DNA from: Xylanimonas protaetiae
Lineage (GTDB): Bacteria; Actinomycetota; Actinomycetes; Actinomycetales; Cellulomonadaceae
Length of the DNA stretch: 64,000 nucleotides
Assembly: GCF_004135385.1 (NCBI RefSeq)
Contig: NZ_CP035493.1
Location: 1,488,001 to 1,552,000 of the forward strand
Direction: 5' to 3'
Each line of letters starts with the position of its first letter. Position 1 is the stretch's first letter. Of this stretch, positions 1 to 7,577 are shown one piece after another. Under the pieces are notes generated by a model that did not search any database, was not told the DNA's origin, and saw only the letters and a list, made by a program, of their open reading frames with translations. The position numbers and the translations under genes were made by a program.

Positions 1-1385
1 CTACGCCGCGCGCCCCCTTCGGCTGGACCCTGCACGGTGATGGCAAGACCCTCGCACCCGGCGACGTCGTCGCACCCGGCCAACGGCTGACCTGGCCGCG
101 CACGGTCGGGATCGGCCTGCAGCACGTCGTCGCGATGTTCGGCGCGACGTTCCTCGTCCCGCTCATCACGGGCTTCCCGCCGTCGACGACCCTGTTCTTC
201 TCCGCGATCGGCACCATCGGGTTCCTGCTCATCACGGGCAACCGCCTGCCGAGCTACCTCGGCTCGAGCTTCGCGTTCATCGCCCCGATCATGGCCGCCA
301 AGGCGTCCGCGGGCGGCGACCTCGGCACCGCGATCGGCGGCATCCTCGCCACCGGTCTGCTGCTCGCCGTCGTCGGCCTCGTCGTGCACTTCACGGGCGG
401 CGGCTGGATCGACGCCGTCATGCCGCCCATCGTCACGGGCACCATCGTGGCGCTCATCGGCTTCAACCTGGCCGGCGCGGCCTGGTGCACGCCCGCGACG
501 GGCGAGCTCGACGGGCAGGCGGTCAACTTCGTCGACGTCTGCACGGGCGGCTTCAAGACGGCGCCGCTGACGGGCGCGATCACGCTCGGCGCGATCATCC
601 TGTCGTCGGTGCTGTTCAAGGGCATCCTCGGGCGCCTGTCGATCCTCGTCGGCGTCGTCGTCGGCTACGTCGCCGCGATCGTCCAGGGCCAGGTCAGCTT
701 CGACGCCGTGCGCGACGCCGACTGGATCGGCCTGCCCACCTTCCACGCGCCGTCGTTCGACGCCTCGGTGCTCGGGTACTTCCTGCCCGTCGTGCTCGTG
801 CTCATCGCCGAGAACGTCGGCCACGTGAAGTCGGTCTCGGCCATGACGGGCCAGAACTTCGACAAGGTCACCGGCCGGGCGCTCTTCGCCGACGGCCTGG
901 CGACGTCGCTCGCCGGCCTCGGCGGCGGCTCGGGCACCACCACGTACGCGGAGAACATCGGCGTCATGGCCGCCACGCGCGTGTACTCGACGGCGGCCTA
1001 CTGGGTCGCGGCGGTCGGGGCGCTCGCGCTGTCGCTCTTCCCGAAGTTCGGGGCGCTCATCGCCACCGTGCCCGCGGGCGTGCTCGGCGGTGCCGGCACC
1101 ATGCTCTACGGCATGATCGGCATCCTCGGCGCGCGCATCTGGGTGCAGAGCAAGGTCGACTTCTCCAACCCGATCAATCTCACCACCGCCGCCGTGCCGC
1201 TCATCATCGGCATCGCGAACTTCACCTGGGTGGTGGGCGACCTGTCGTTCGCCGGCATCGCGCTGGGCTCCGGCGCCGCGCTGGTCATCTACCACGGCAT
1301 GCGGGCGCTCTCGCGCCTCACGGGCGCGCACCAGGAGCCGGCCACCCCGGCGTCGGCCCCCGCGGGTGCCGAGCTGCAGCACTGA
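1..1385 (+). CDS. uraA: Uracil-xanthine permease (NCS2 family), 5' end outside the window
   Basis: Polytopic proton-coupled nucleobase importer of the inner membrane. The frame is open from base 3 with no stop, so the true start lies before the window; the Met at 135 is internal. The visible part begins with a hydrophilic stretch ending in WPRTVGIGLQHVVAMFGATF, a hallmark of the UraA/RutG group, and continues with NRLPSYLGSSFAFIAP and the QNFDKVTGRALFADG and GSGTTTYAENIG blocks that line the substrate site in UraA homologues. About 460 residues are present, close to the full family length, so only a few residues are missing. It converges on the LytR_C gene, with a shared terminator between them. 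Substrate choice (uracil versus xanthine) cannot be fixed, but uracil is the best guess. Confidence 0.9.
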   Translation, partial: TPRAPFGWTLHGDGKTLAPGDVVAPGQRLTWPRTVGIGLQHVVAMFGATFLVPLITGFPPSTTLFFSAIGTIGFLLITGNRLPSYLGSSFAFIAPIMAAKASAGGDLGTAIGGILATGLLLAVVGLVVHFTGGGWIDAVMPPIVTGTIVALIGFNLAGAAWCTPATGELDGQAVNFVDVCTGGFKTAPLTGAITLGAIILSSVLFKGILGRLSILVGVVVGYVAAIVQGQVSFDAVRDADWIGLPTFHAPSFDASVLGYFLPVVLVLIAENVGHVKSVSAMTGQNFDKVTGRALFADGLATSLAGLGGGSGTTTYAENIGVMAATRVYSTAAYWVAAVGALALSLFPKFGALIATVPAGVLGGAGTMLYGMIGILGARIWVQSKVDFSNPINLTTAAVPLIIGIANFTWVVGDLSFAGIALGSGAALVIYHGMRALSRLTGAHQEPATPASAPAGAELQH

Positions 1386-1396
1386 CGTCCCGTCAC

Positions 1397-1433
1397 GCGA
1401 ACGGCCGCGGGCAGCCTGCCCGCGGCCGTTCGC
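1397..1433. terminator. Bidirectional terminator hairpin between convergent genes
   Basis: A perfect 17-bp stem (1397-1413 with 1417-1433) with a 3-base loop sits 12 bases after the permease stop and 10 bases from the stop of the opposing gene. It lacks a long T run, as is usual in high-GC genomes, and can serve both strands. Confidence 0.75.
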
Positions 1434-1443
1434 ATGCGAAGGA

Positions 1444-2085
1444 TCAGCCCTGGGCGGGAGGCTCCACCGTGGGCGCCGGGAGCTTGGTGATCTCGGCGGC
1501 GGGCTTGCAGCCGTCCATGTTCGTCAGCGGGCCGGTGCTGACCGCGTCCTGGTCGAGGGGCCGGTCGAAGTTCAGGCCCACGAGCAGGTCGACCGTGGCG
1601 TCCTCCCGGGCATCCATCACGAGCCGCATCCGGGGGAACTGGAGCGCGAGCGTGTAGGCGGCGACGATGCCCTGCTCGCCGAACCGCAGCTCGCTGTGGT
1701 TGAGCATGGGCGTGTGGTTGCCCACGCTGTTGATGGCGAACCCGCGCTGGAAGAGCACCGTCCGGTTCGCCGCCGCGATGCCGGCCACGCCGTCGGGCCC
1801 CGTCGCGTTGAGGATGTTGACGTGCACGTCCCCGTAGGCCAGGGGCAGGGCCCCGTCGGGCTGGCCCTCGACCGCCGGCAGGCACGGCGGCGTGAACGGG
1901 TCCTCGGGGTCCGACGGCGTGAAGCCGCGGGCGAACGGCGCGTCCACCGCGCCGGTGAAGATCGCGAGGGCGCCGAGCCCCACCACGGCGAGCACCGCGA
2001 CGAGCACGCCGTAGACGACCGCCTGCCGCTCGTGCTCACGGCGGCGGCGCGCGATGCGGGCGGGGTCCTGGGCGGGGGAGGTCAC
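1444..2085 (-). CDS. LytR_C domain membrane-anchored protein
   Basis: A 213-residue protein. A basic cytoplasmic start (ARIARRRREHERQ) is followed by one membrane segment at about residues 24-46, and the rest should lie outside the cell. The middle to C-terminal part (VHVNILNATGPDGVAGIAAANRT onward) matches the LytR C-terminal domain found alone or behind LytR-CpsA-Psr phosphotransferases; the catalytic LCP domain itself is absent. Such proteins are common in actinobacteria, with an unproven role at the cell wall. It lies 9 bases after the 98-aa gene on the same strand, so the two are probably co-transcribed. Confidence 0.75.
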   Translation of the reverse strand: MTSPAQDPARIARRRREHERQAVVYGVLVAVLAVVGLGALAIFTGAVDAPFARGFTPSDPEDPFTPPCLPAVEGQPDGALPLAYGDVHVNILNATGPDGVAGIAAANRTVLFQRGFAINSVGNHTPMLNHSELRFGEQGIVAAYTLALQFPRMRLVMDAREDATVDLLVGLNFDRPLDQDAVSTGPLTNMDGCKPAAEITKLPAPTVEPPAQG

Positions 2086-2094
2086 GCGAGCAAA

Positions 2095-2391
2095 CTACCG
2101 GAGGGTCAGGACGCGGGCGTGGAGAACCGGCCGCTGTTGCAGGGCCGCGCGCACCGCCCGGTGCAGCCCGTCCTCGAGGTACAGGACGCCCTGGTACTCG
2201 ACGACGTGGGCGAACAGGTCGCCGTAGAACGTCGAGTCCTCCGCGAGCAGGACGTCGAGGTCGAGCGTGCGCTTGGTGGTGACGAGCTCGTCGAGGCGCA
2301 CCTGGCGCGGCGGGACGTCGGACCAGTCCTTCGCGCTCACCAGCCCGTGGTCCGGGTACGGGCGGCCCTCGCCCACGGACTTGAAGATCAT
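2095..2391 (-). CDS. Conserved 98-aa actinobacterial protein of unknown function
   Basis: The protein begins MIFKSVGEGRPYPDHGL and contains the blocks PPRQVRLDELVTTKR and EDGLHRAVRAALQQR. I recall this as a small soluble protein conserved across actinobacteria, usually beside a LytR_C gene. The longer reading frame upstream to 2748 is rejected because the conserved family start is this Met and a TACGGT box lies exactly seven bases before it, fitting a leaderless message. Some databases label relatives as VapB-type antitoxins, but there is no toxin partner here and no clear DNA-binding motif, so I leave the function open. Confidence 0.7.
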   Translation of the reverse strand: MIFKSVGEGRPYPDHGLVSAKDWSDVPPRQVRLDELVTTKRTLDLDVLLAEDSTFYGDLFAHVVEYQGVLYLEDGLHRAVRAALQQRPVLHARVLTLR

Positions 2392-2398
2392 GGCGACC

Positions 2399-2404
2399 AC
2401 CGTA
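2399..2404 (-). promoter_or_regulatory. Probable leaderless promoter -10 box
   Basis: On the minus strand TACGGT ends seven bases before the ATG at 2391. The same TANNNT-7-start layout occurs before 3242, 7803, 28058 and 34835, which supports transcription starting at the start codon. No clear -35 box was seen. Confidence 0.45.
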
Positions 2405-2492
2405 GGGGGCGTTCCGCGGCGCACCGGCCGATGGTCACGGCGTCCACACGACATCGCCACACGTGGTCCCGCGGGCGGGCCACCCTTGACGC

Positions 2493-3190
2493 GTGACGCG
2501 CCAGCACGACCCGAACCCTGGCCGCGGCCACCGCGCTCGCGGCCACCGTTGCGCTCGTCGCGAGCCCCGCGGCCTCCGCCGCCGGCGGCGAGACCCTCTG
2601 GGTGAACAACAACAGCACCACCAAGCAGGCCGTCGCCGACCTCCACCTCAAGGGCCAGGCGCGCGAGGACGCCCGCACGCTCGCGGGCTACGCGAGCGCC
2701 TCGTGGTTCACGGGCGGCACCGCCAAGGAGGTGCGCAACGACGTCCACAACGTCGTCCGCCGCGCCGCCGACGCCGGCGGCGTGCCCACGCTCGTCGCCT
2801 ACAACATCCCGTTCCGCGACTGCGCGCAGTACTCCGCCGGCGTCGACTCGAAGTACGCGTCGCAGCTCGGCGACGTCGTCCCGACGACGCGGTTCGTCGT
2901 CGACACGTCGCGCAACGGGCTCGGCCCGTGGGACCCGGCGACGTCGACGTACCCGGCCTACCCCGCCGGGGCCGACAAGCAGGACTGGTGCAACCCGCCC
3001 GGACGCGGCCTCGGTCTGCGCCCGACGCTGACGACGGGCGACCCGCTCGTGGCCGGCTTCCAGTGGATCAAGGTGCCGGGCGAGTCGGACGGCTCGTGCC
3101 AGCGCGGGGTGCCTGGGACGGCCGACCCGGAGCGCGGGACGGTCGACCCCGCCGCGGGCGTCTGGTTCCCCGCGCAGGCCCCGCGCTCTC
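2493..3190 (+). pseudogene. Decayed GH6 family glycoside hydrolase (cellulase/cellobiohydrolase) remnant
   Basis: The remnant is recognisable from GH6 blocks: NNNSTTKQAVADL, LVAYNIPFRDCAQYSAG, RFVVDTSRNGLGPW, DWCNPPGRGLG and WIKVPGESDGSC. Three lesions are visible. (1) The signal-peptide reading frame (RTLAAATALAATVALVASPAASA) has no start of its own; the only good start, GTG at 2493, is in another frame, and adding one base after its third codon would join them. (2) FRDCAQYSAG is followed almost directly by the block before VVDTSRNG, so roughly 110-150 residues are missing in frame, including the catalytic Asp region (EPD-type motif). (3) The 3' end runs without a stop into the promoter of the next gene at about 3190. 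An active enzyme is not expected. Confidence 0.8.
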
Positions 3191-3205
3191 TCAAGAACTT
3201 AACTC

Positions 3206-3234
3206 TTGCGAAAGTGGAAAGTTCTTTCTATGGT
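3206..3234 (+). promoter_or_regulatory. Promoter of the 3242 operon (-35 TTGCGA, -10 TATGGT)
   Basis: TTGCGA at 3206-3211 and TATGGT at 3229-3234 are 17 bases apart, an ideal sigma-A spacing. Seven bases separate the -10 box from the ATG at 3242, so the transcript should start at or next to the start codon. This is the best-formed promoter in the first 15 kb. Confidence 0.6.
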
Positions 3235-3250
3235 TTCCGGTATGGAAACC
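3232..3250 (+). promoter_or_regulatory. Candidate operator dyad over the transcription/translation start
   Basis: A perfect 7-bp inverted repeat, GGTTTCC-GGTAT-GGAAACC, overlaps the -10 box and contains the ATG at 3242. A second dyad, GAAAG-N9-CTTTC, lies at 3210-3228 in the promoter spacer. The winged-helix protein at 3736-4038, made by the same operon, is the natural candidate to bind them and would then repress itself. Confidence 0.45.
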
Positions 3251-3739
3251 ACTGGTGCTCGCCCGGAGGATCTCGACCCCGCACAGCAGCTGCGCGAGCT
3301 GGAGCGCGCCGAGGCCCTGCCGTACGTCGTCTACCCCAAGACCCCGGGGTGGTACATGCCCGCCATGGGGCTGGTCCTCGCGGGGTTCGTCGGGGCCTTC
3401 TCGCTCGCCGGCAAGCCGGTGTTCCCGCTCGTGATCGCCCTGGTGGTGGTCTTCGAGGCCCTGGTCCTCGGTCTCGTCAAGTCCCGCTACGGCGCTTTCC
3501 CCTCGCCCGGGCCGAGCGCGCCGCCCGAGATCCGGAGCGCCTACAAGAGGTGCATCGTGGGCCTCGCGATCGTCGCCGTCGTGGTCGCGCTCGTCTGGTG
3601 GGGGGCCGGCCCGCTCGTGGCGGCCGCGGTGACCTTCGGGCTCGTGACGGCGGGGCTCGCGATCTACGAGTCCCACTACGCCGGCATGGCGGCCCTCGCC
3701 CGGGAGCGGCTCGGGATCCAGGACGGTGACGCCGCGTGA
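3242..3739 (+). CDS. Four-helix membrane protein, unknown function
   Basis: A 165-residue protein beginning METTGARPEDLDPAQQLRELERAE. Two hydrophobic hairpins are visible: about residues 39-85 (MGLVLAGFVGAFSLAG, then VIALVVVFEALVLGLV) and about 105-145 (CIVGLAIVAVVVALVWW, then GPLVAAAVTFGLVTAGLAI). The start at 3242 is preferred over ATG 3230 because a well-spaced promoter puts the transcript start there. Its stop overlaps the regulator gene by four bases (GTGA). Pairing with a winged-helix regulator is common for such proteins in actinobacteria, but no function is established. Confidence 0.65.
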   Translation: METTGARPEDLDPAQQLRELERAEALPYVVYPKTPGWYMPAMGLVLAGFVGAFSLAGKPVFPLVIALVVVFEALVLGLVKSRYGAFPSPGPSAPPEIRSAYKRCIVGLAIVAVVVALVWWGAGPLVAAAVTFGLVTAGLAIYESHYAGMAALARERLGIQDGDAA

Positions 3740-4038
3740 GCCTCGCCGACCTCGACCCCGTGATCCACGCGCCGAAGCGGCTGGCCGCGATGGGCATCCT
3801 CTCCGGCGCCGAGTCCGCGACCTTCGCCTACCTGCGCGACAACCTCGAGCTGACCGACTCCGACCTGTCCAAGCAGATGTCGGCGCTGGAGGCCGCCGGC
3901 TACGTGAAGTCGCACAAGCAGGGGCGCGGGCCCGGGTCGGTGACCACCTTCGTGATCACTCGGCAGGGCACCAAGGCGTTCCGCGCACACCGCGCCGCGC
4001 TCATGGCGCTCCTCGCCGAGCACCCGCCGACCGCGTGA
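3736..4038 (+). CDS. Winged-helix transcriptional regulator (MarR-like, short form)
   Basis: A 100-residue protein made almost wholly of one winged-helix domain. The recognition region is LTDSDLSKQMSALEAAGYVKSHK, the wing is GRGPGSVTTFVITRQG, and the dimer helix is AFRAHRAALMALLAEH. The length fits the stand-alone short MarR/PadR-like regulators that are coupled to small membrane proteins. GTG at 3736 overlaps the stop of the membrane gene, so the two are translated as a pair. It probably autoregulates through the dyads at 3210-3250; ligand unknown. Confidence 0.75.
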   Translation: MSLADLDPVIHAPKRLAAMGILSGAESATFAYLRDNLELTDSDLSKQMSALEAAGYVKSHKQGRGPGSVTTFVITRQGTKAFRAHRAALMALLAEHPPTA

Positions 4039-4048
4039 CGACACGAGA

Positions 4049-4079
4049 AAGCCCCGGGATCCAAGGGAACCCGGGGCTT
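4049..4079 (+). terminator. Terminator hairpin after the regulator gene
   Basis: AAGCCCCGGG (4049-4058) pairs with CCCGGGGCTT (4070-4079) around an 11-base loop, ten bases after the stop at 4038. It also lies just downstream of tRNA-Ser on the other strand and can terminate both. Confidence 0.7.
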
Positions 4080-4085
4080 CGTCGG

Positions 4086-4170
4086 CGGAGGATACGGGAT
4101 TTGAACCCGTGAGGGCGTGAACCCAACACGCTTTCCAAGCGTGCGCCATAGGCCGCTAGGCGAATCCTCC
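4086..4170 (-). tRNA. tRNA-Ser (anticodon GGA)
   Basis: On the minus strand the acceptor strands GGAGGAT and ATCCTCC pair with a G discriminator. The anticodon loop reads TTGGAAA within the stem CGCT/AGCG, giving GGA (Ser, UCC/UCU). The T arm shows GGTTCAAATCC, and the long variable arm is typical of class II serine tRNAs. CCA is not encoded. It sits next to the SRP RNA, a pairing often seen upstream of dnaX in actinobacteria. Confidence 0.96.
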
Positions 4171-4281
4171 TGGTGGCGCTTCCCGGCCGTGCACGGCGCG
4201 GGCAGCCTGAGAAGGATACCCCGAGGACGGCGGTGGTCCCGAACCGGACCGTCGGATTTCGGCCAGCGGCCCTCGCTCCGT

Positions 4282-4287
4282 TAGGCT
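4282..4287 (+). promoter_or_regulatory. -10 box of the SRP RNA gene
   Basis: TAGGCT at 4282-4287 lies seven bases before the first paired base of the SRP RNA helix (about 4295). Confidence 0.45.
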
Positions 4288-4294
4288 GGTGGGC

Positions 4295-4386
4295 AGACCC
4301 CTCGTGCGGCGACATCGTGCCGAACTCCCCAGGGCCGGAAGGCAGCAAGGGTAGGTGCGCTCTGTCGGGTGTGCGAGGGGTCCTTT
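4295..4386 (+). ncRNA. ffs: Signal recognition particle RNA (4.5S, small bacterial type)
   Basis: The terminal helix is GACCCCTCG (4296-4304) with CGAGGGGTC (4374-4382). The apical domain contains the invariant stretch GGCCGGAAGGCAGCAAGG (4333-4350): the GGAA tetraloop and the asymmetric loop that bind Ffh and FtsY. The size, near 90 nucleotides, is right for the small form. The RNA acts with Ffh in co-translational targeting. Ends are inferred from pairing and may be off by a few bases. Confidence 0.93.
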
Positions 4387-4389
4387 CAT

Positions 4390-4801
4390 GCCCGGACTCC
4401 AAGCCCCTGACCTGCGCTTTCCCGGTTCGTGAGACGAAATCGGCTCAGATGCCGAGATTTCCCGGCTCCTGGCTAGGTGCAGCGACGCATCTCGGCCCAT
4501 GATGGCGCCATGCCCGCCACGCCGACGCCCGCAGCCCCGACCATGCGCTCCTTCCAGCGCGTCGTCATGTGCCGCGCCCTGGGTCGCCGCGTCGTGGCTC
4601 CCGGGCGAATGTGTCGCGCGGCGCGCTGAGCCCGGCCTGCTGACCTGAACAGCAGCCGCCCTCGCGGCCGCGCCGACGACGTCGGCCCCTCCTGAACCTG
4701 CGCATCGCGCCGGGCCCCCGCATCCGGGCGGTTCGTGACGCCACGGCGCGCCCCCTGACCACGCCACCGCCACGCCGTCACCACGGCACGGAAGGAACCC
4801 C
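4390..4801 (+). other. Long leader region upstream of metQ
   Basis: About 410 bases lie between the SRP RNA and metQ. I looked for a SAM-I or SAM-IV riboswitch and did not recognise one. The region holds the 39-codon ORF at 4510-4629. After it come small hairpins, CTGCTG pairing with CAGCAG at about 4638-4656 and GCCGAC/GTCGGC at about 4672-4686, before the metQ ribosome site GGAAGGA. The layout would suit attenuation of a methionine uptake operon, but this is inference. Confidence 0.4.
4510..4629 (+). CDS. Candidate leader peptide (Met/Cys/Arg-rich) of the met importer operon
   Basis: A 39-codon ORF too short for standard calling, with an internal ATG at 4543 that would give 28 residues. 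Its C-terminal half carries MCR twice (RVVMCRALGRR and PGRMCRAAR) shortly before the stop. Cys-containing leader peptides control sulfur genes in mycobacteria, and short Arg/Cys peptides sit before sulfur genes in Streptomyces; a methionine importer is a sensible target. Against it, no strong ribosome site precedes either ATG and the terminator/antiterminator pair is not obvious. Confidence 0.3.
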   Translation: MPATPTPAAPTMRSFQRVVMCRALGRRVVAPGRMCRAAR

Positions 4802-5710
4802 ATGTCTCGCTTCACCCGCACGGCCCGCTCCCTCGCGGCCCTCGCCGCCGTCGCCTCCGTCGGCCTGACCGGCTGCGCCTCCTCCAGCGACGCCGCCGTG
4901 TCCGCCGGCACCAAGGAGGACCCGATCGTCATCGGCATCGTGTCCTCCGGCGAGAGCTACTGGAAGACGTTCCAGGACAAGGCCGCCGAGGCCGGCATCA
5001 CGGTCGAGCTGAAGAACTTCAGCGACTACCAGCTGCCCAACCAGGGCCTCGCCGACGGCGACCTGGACCTCAACGAGTTCCAGCACCTGCAGTTCCTCGC
5101 CGACTTCAACGTCAAGACGGGCAACGACCTCGTGCCGGTCGGCGCGACCGCCGTCTACCCGCTGGACCTGTACTCCACCAAGGTCACCGACATCGCCGAC
5201 ATCCCCGAGGGTGCCGAGGTCGCCGTGCCGAACGACGCCTCGAACCAGGCGCGCGCCCTGCTCGTCCTCCAGGACGCCGGCCTCGTGACGCTCAAGGACG
5301 GCGGCACCTCGTTCTCGACGCCGGCCGACGTCGTCGCCGACAAGTCGAAGGTCACCGTGACCGCGCTCAAGGCCGACCAGACGCCGGCCGCCCTGGGCGA
5401 CCCGAAGGTGTACGCCGCCATCGTCAACAACGACTACGTGCCGAACCTCCCGGCGGAGAGCCAGAAGCCCGTCTACACGACCGACGCGGACTCGACGGCC
5501 AACGACCCGTACATCAACATCTTCGTCTCGCGGAAGGCCGACGCCGGCAACGCGACCTTCAAGAAGCTCGTCGAGCTCTACCACCAGAGCGCCATCACGG
5601 ACGGCGTCATCGAGGCGTCGGGCGGCACGGGCGTCATCAAGGACAACACCCCGGCCGAGCTCCAGGACATCCTGGCGACGATCGAGAAGAACCAGAAGGC
5701 CCAGGGCTGA
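4802..5710 (+). CDS. metQ: Methionine ABC transporter substrate-binding lipoprotein
   Basis: A 302-residue lipoprotein with a twin-Arg-poor signal and lipobox LTGC (Cys25), hence anchored to the outer face of the membrane. The mature part is a NlpA/MetQ-type binding protein: DPIVIGIVSSGESYWKTF, VELKNFSDYQLPNQGLADGDLDLNEFQHLQFL (the core signature) and VPNDASNQARALLVLQDAGLVTL. It captures methionine and hands it to MetI/MetN. A ribosome site (GGAAGGA) lies 5-6 bases upstream. It is the first gene of metQ-metN-metI, an order seen in many actinobacteria. Confidence 0.92.
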   Translation: MSRFTRTARSLAALAAVASVGLTGCASSSDAAVSAGTKEDPIVIGIVSSGESYWKTFQDKAAEAGITVELKNFSDYQLPNQGLADGDLDLNEFQHLQFLADFNVKTGNDLVPVGATAVYPLDLYSTKVTDIADIPEGAEVAVPNDASNQARALLVLQDAGLVTLKDGGTSFSTPADVVADKSKVTVTALKADQTPAALGDPKVYAAIVNNDYVPNLPAESQKPVYTTDADSTANDPYINIFVSRKADAGNATFKKLVELYHQSAITDGVIEASGGTGVIKDNTPAELQDILATIEKNQKAQG

Positions 5711-5723
5711 GATCCTGAGCATC

Positions 5724-6905
5724 GTGAGCGAACCCATCATCAGGTTCCGGGACGCCGCCAAGGTGTTCCCGGGCGGGCGCCGGCGGCCCGAGGTCCGGGC
5801 CGTCGACGGCGTCACCCTCGACATCGAGGCCGGCGAGATCTTCGGCGTCATCGGCTACTCGGGCGCCGGCAAGTCCACGCTCGTGCGGCTGATCAACGCG
5901 CTCGAGAAGACGACGTCGGGCGCCGTGGTGGTGGGCGGCCGCGACCTCACGGGGCTGGGCGAGTCCCAGCTCCGTGAGGTCCGGGCCGGGATCGGCATGA
6001 TCTTCCAGCAGTTCAACCTGCTCTCCTCGCGCACCGTCGCGGGGAACGTCGCCTACCCGCTCGAGGTGGCGCGCTGGGCCAAGGCGGAGCGCGAGGCGCG
6101 CGTGCGCGAGCTGCTCGAGTTCGTCGGCATCGCCGACAAGGCCGACGTCTACCCGTCGCAGCTCAGCGGCGGGCAGAAGCAGCGCGTCGGCATCGCGCGG
6201 GCGCTCGCGACGAACCCCCGCATCCTGCTCGCGGACGAGGCCACGAGCGCGCTCGACCCCGAGACGACGCGCGACGTGCTGCGCCTGCTCCAGCGGGTCA
6301 ACCGCGAGCTCGGCATCACGGTCGTGATCATCACGCACGAGATGGACGTCGTGCGGTACGCGTGCGACCGCGTCGCCGTCATGGAGCACGGTCGCGTCGT
6401 CGAGGTGGGCGACGCGTACTCCGTGTTCTCGGGCCCCCAGGCGGCCGTGACCCAGCGCTTCGTCGGCACGTCGCTGCGCGACCGCCCGTCGGACGAGACG
6501 CTCGCGCGGCTCCGCGAGCGGCACCCCGCGCGGCTCGTCGTCGTCGGCATCGACGAGGTCACGGGCTCCACGCGCGCGATCTCACAGGTGCTGCGCGGCG
6601 AGGGCGTCGAGCCGGCCGTCATCTACGGCGGCATCACCGAGGTGGCCGACAAGCCCTACGGCTCGCTCACGTTCGAGCTCACGGGCCCCGACGACGCCGT
6701 CGACGCCGCGGTCGAGCGGCTGCGCGCGGTGACCGACGTCGACGACCTCGGGACCGCGGCCCACCCGCGGCGGGCGCCGTCGCTCGCGGCGCGCGGCCGA
6801 GACGACGCCGGGCCGGGCCCGGCGAGCCTCGCCCCGACCACGGACCGCCGTCCCGGCGGCGGGCCGTTCGGCGGCCCGACCGGCCTCACCGAAGGGAACC
6901 TCTGA
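5724..6905 (+). CDS. metN: Methionine ABC transporter ATP-binding protein
   Basis: A 393-residue ATPase. Walker A is GYSGAGKST (44-52), the Q-loop is FQQFN (about 94-98), the signature is LSGGQKQR (147-154) and Walker B is ILLADE (167-172). Residues from about 265 to 345 form the C-terminal NIL domain (RLVVVGIDEVTGSTRAISQVL) that binds methionine and shuts the importer down when the cell has enough. An additional Gly/Pro-rich tail of roughly 45 residues follows. GTG start 13 bases after metQ; the stop overlaps the metI start (TGATG). Confidence 0.93.
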   Translation: MSEPIIRFRDAAKVFPGGRRRPEVRAVDGVTLDIEAGEIFGVIGYSGAGKSTLVRLINALEKTTSGAVVVGGRDLTGLGESQLREVRAGIGMIFQQFNLLSSRTVAGNVAYPLEVARWAKAEREARVRELLEFVGIADKADVYPSQLSGGQKQRVGIARALATNPRILLADEATSALDPETTRDVLRLLQRVNRELGITVVIITHEMDVVRYACDRVAVMEHGRVVEVGDAYSVFSGPQAAVTQRFVGTSLRDRPSDETLARLRERHPARLVVVGIDEVTGSTRAISQVLRGEGVEPAVIYGGITEVADKPYGSLTFELTGPDDAVDAAVERLRAVTDVDDLGTAAHPRRAPSLAARGRDDAGPGPASLAPTTDRRPGGGPFGGPTGLTEGNL

Positions 6906-7567
6906 TGGGCATCGACTGGGCCACCTTCGGCCCGCTGCTCGGGCAGGCCGCCGGCGAGACCGCCTACATGGTGCTCATCACGCTCGTGGCGGGCGGGCTC
7001 TTCGGGCTGCTCATCGGCCTGGGGCTCTACCTCACGCGCGCCGGGAACCTGCTGGCCAACCGGGTCGTGTTCGCGGTCCTCAACGTGATCATCAACCTGG
7101 TGCGGCCGATCCCGTTTATCATCTTCCTGGCGCTCCTGATGCCGGTGACGAGGTTCGTCACCGGCCGGACCATCGGCATCGAGGCGTTCACGTTCGCCAT
7201 GTGCGTCATGGCCACCATGGTGTTCTCCCGGCTGATCGAGCAGAACCTCGTCAGCCTCGACCCGGGCGTCATCGAGGCGGCCCGGGCAATGGGGGCGACG
7301 CCGCTGCGCATCGTGCGCACGGTGCTCGTCCCCGAGGCGCTGGCGCCGCTCATCCTCGGGTACACGTTCCTGTTCGTCGTCGTGCTCGACATGTCCGCCA
7401 TCGGCGGCTACCTCGGGGCCGGCGGCCTGGGCGACCTCGCGATCGTGCACGGGTACCAGCAGTACAACTGGTCCATCATCTTCGTGGTCGTCGTCATCAT
7501 CGTGGCCGTGGTCCAGCTCGTGCAGGTGCTCGGCAACACGCTCGCGCGGCGGGCGCTGCGGCGGTAG
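6905..7567 (+). CDS. metI: Methionine ABC transporter permease
   Basis: A 220-residue permease with five membrane segments and the ATPase-coupling EAA loop EAARAMGATPLRIVRTVLVPEA, as in MetI of the NlpA transporter class. Its ATG overlaps the metN stop, indicating translational coupling. With MetN and MetQ it forms a complete high-affinity importer for L- and probably D-methionine. Confidence 0.93.
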   Translation: MGIDWATFGPLLGQAAGETAYMVLITLVAGGLFGLLIGLGLYLTRAGNLLANRVVFAVLNVIINLVRPIPFIIFLALLMPVTRFVTGRTIGIEAFTFAMCVMATMVFSRLIEQNLVSLDPGVIEAARAMGATPLRIVRTVLVPEALAPLILGYTFLFVVVLDMSAIGGYLGAGGLGDLAIVHGYQQYNWSIIFVVVVIIVAVVQLVQVLGNTLARRALRR

Positions 7568-7577
7568 AACTGGTCGG

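Noticed and set aside
2095-2391. VapB-type antitoxin of a toxin-antitoxin pair
   Set aside because: No PIN-domain toxin beside it; the neighbour is a LytR_C membrane protein and the sequence has no clear ribbon-helix-helix or AbrB motif.
4390-4801. SAM riboswitch before metQ
   Set aside because: No SAM-I or SAM-IV core sequence was recognised by eye; a covariance scan would be needed to exclude a diverged one.
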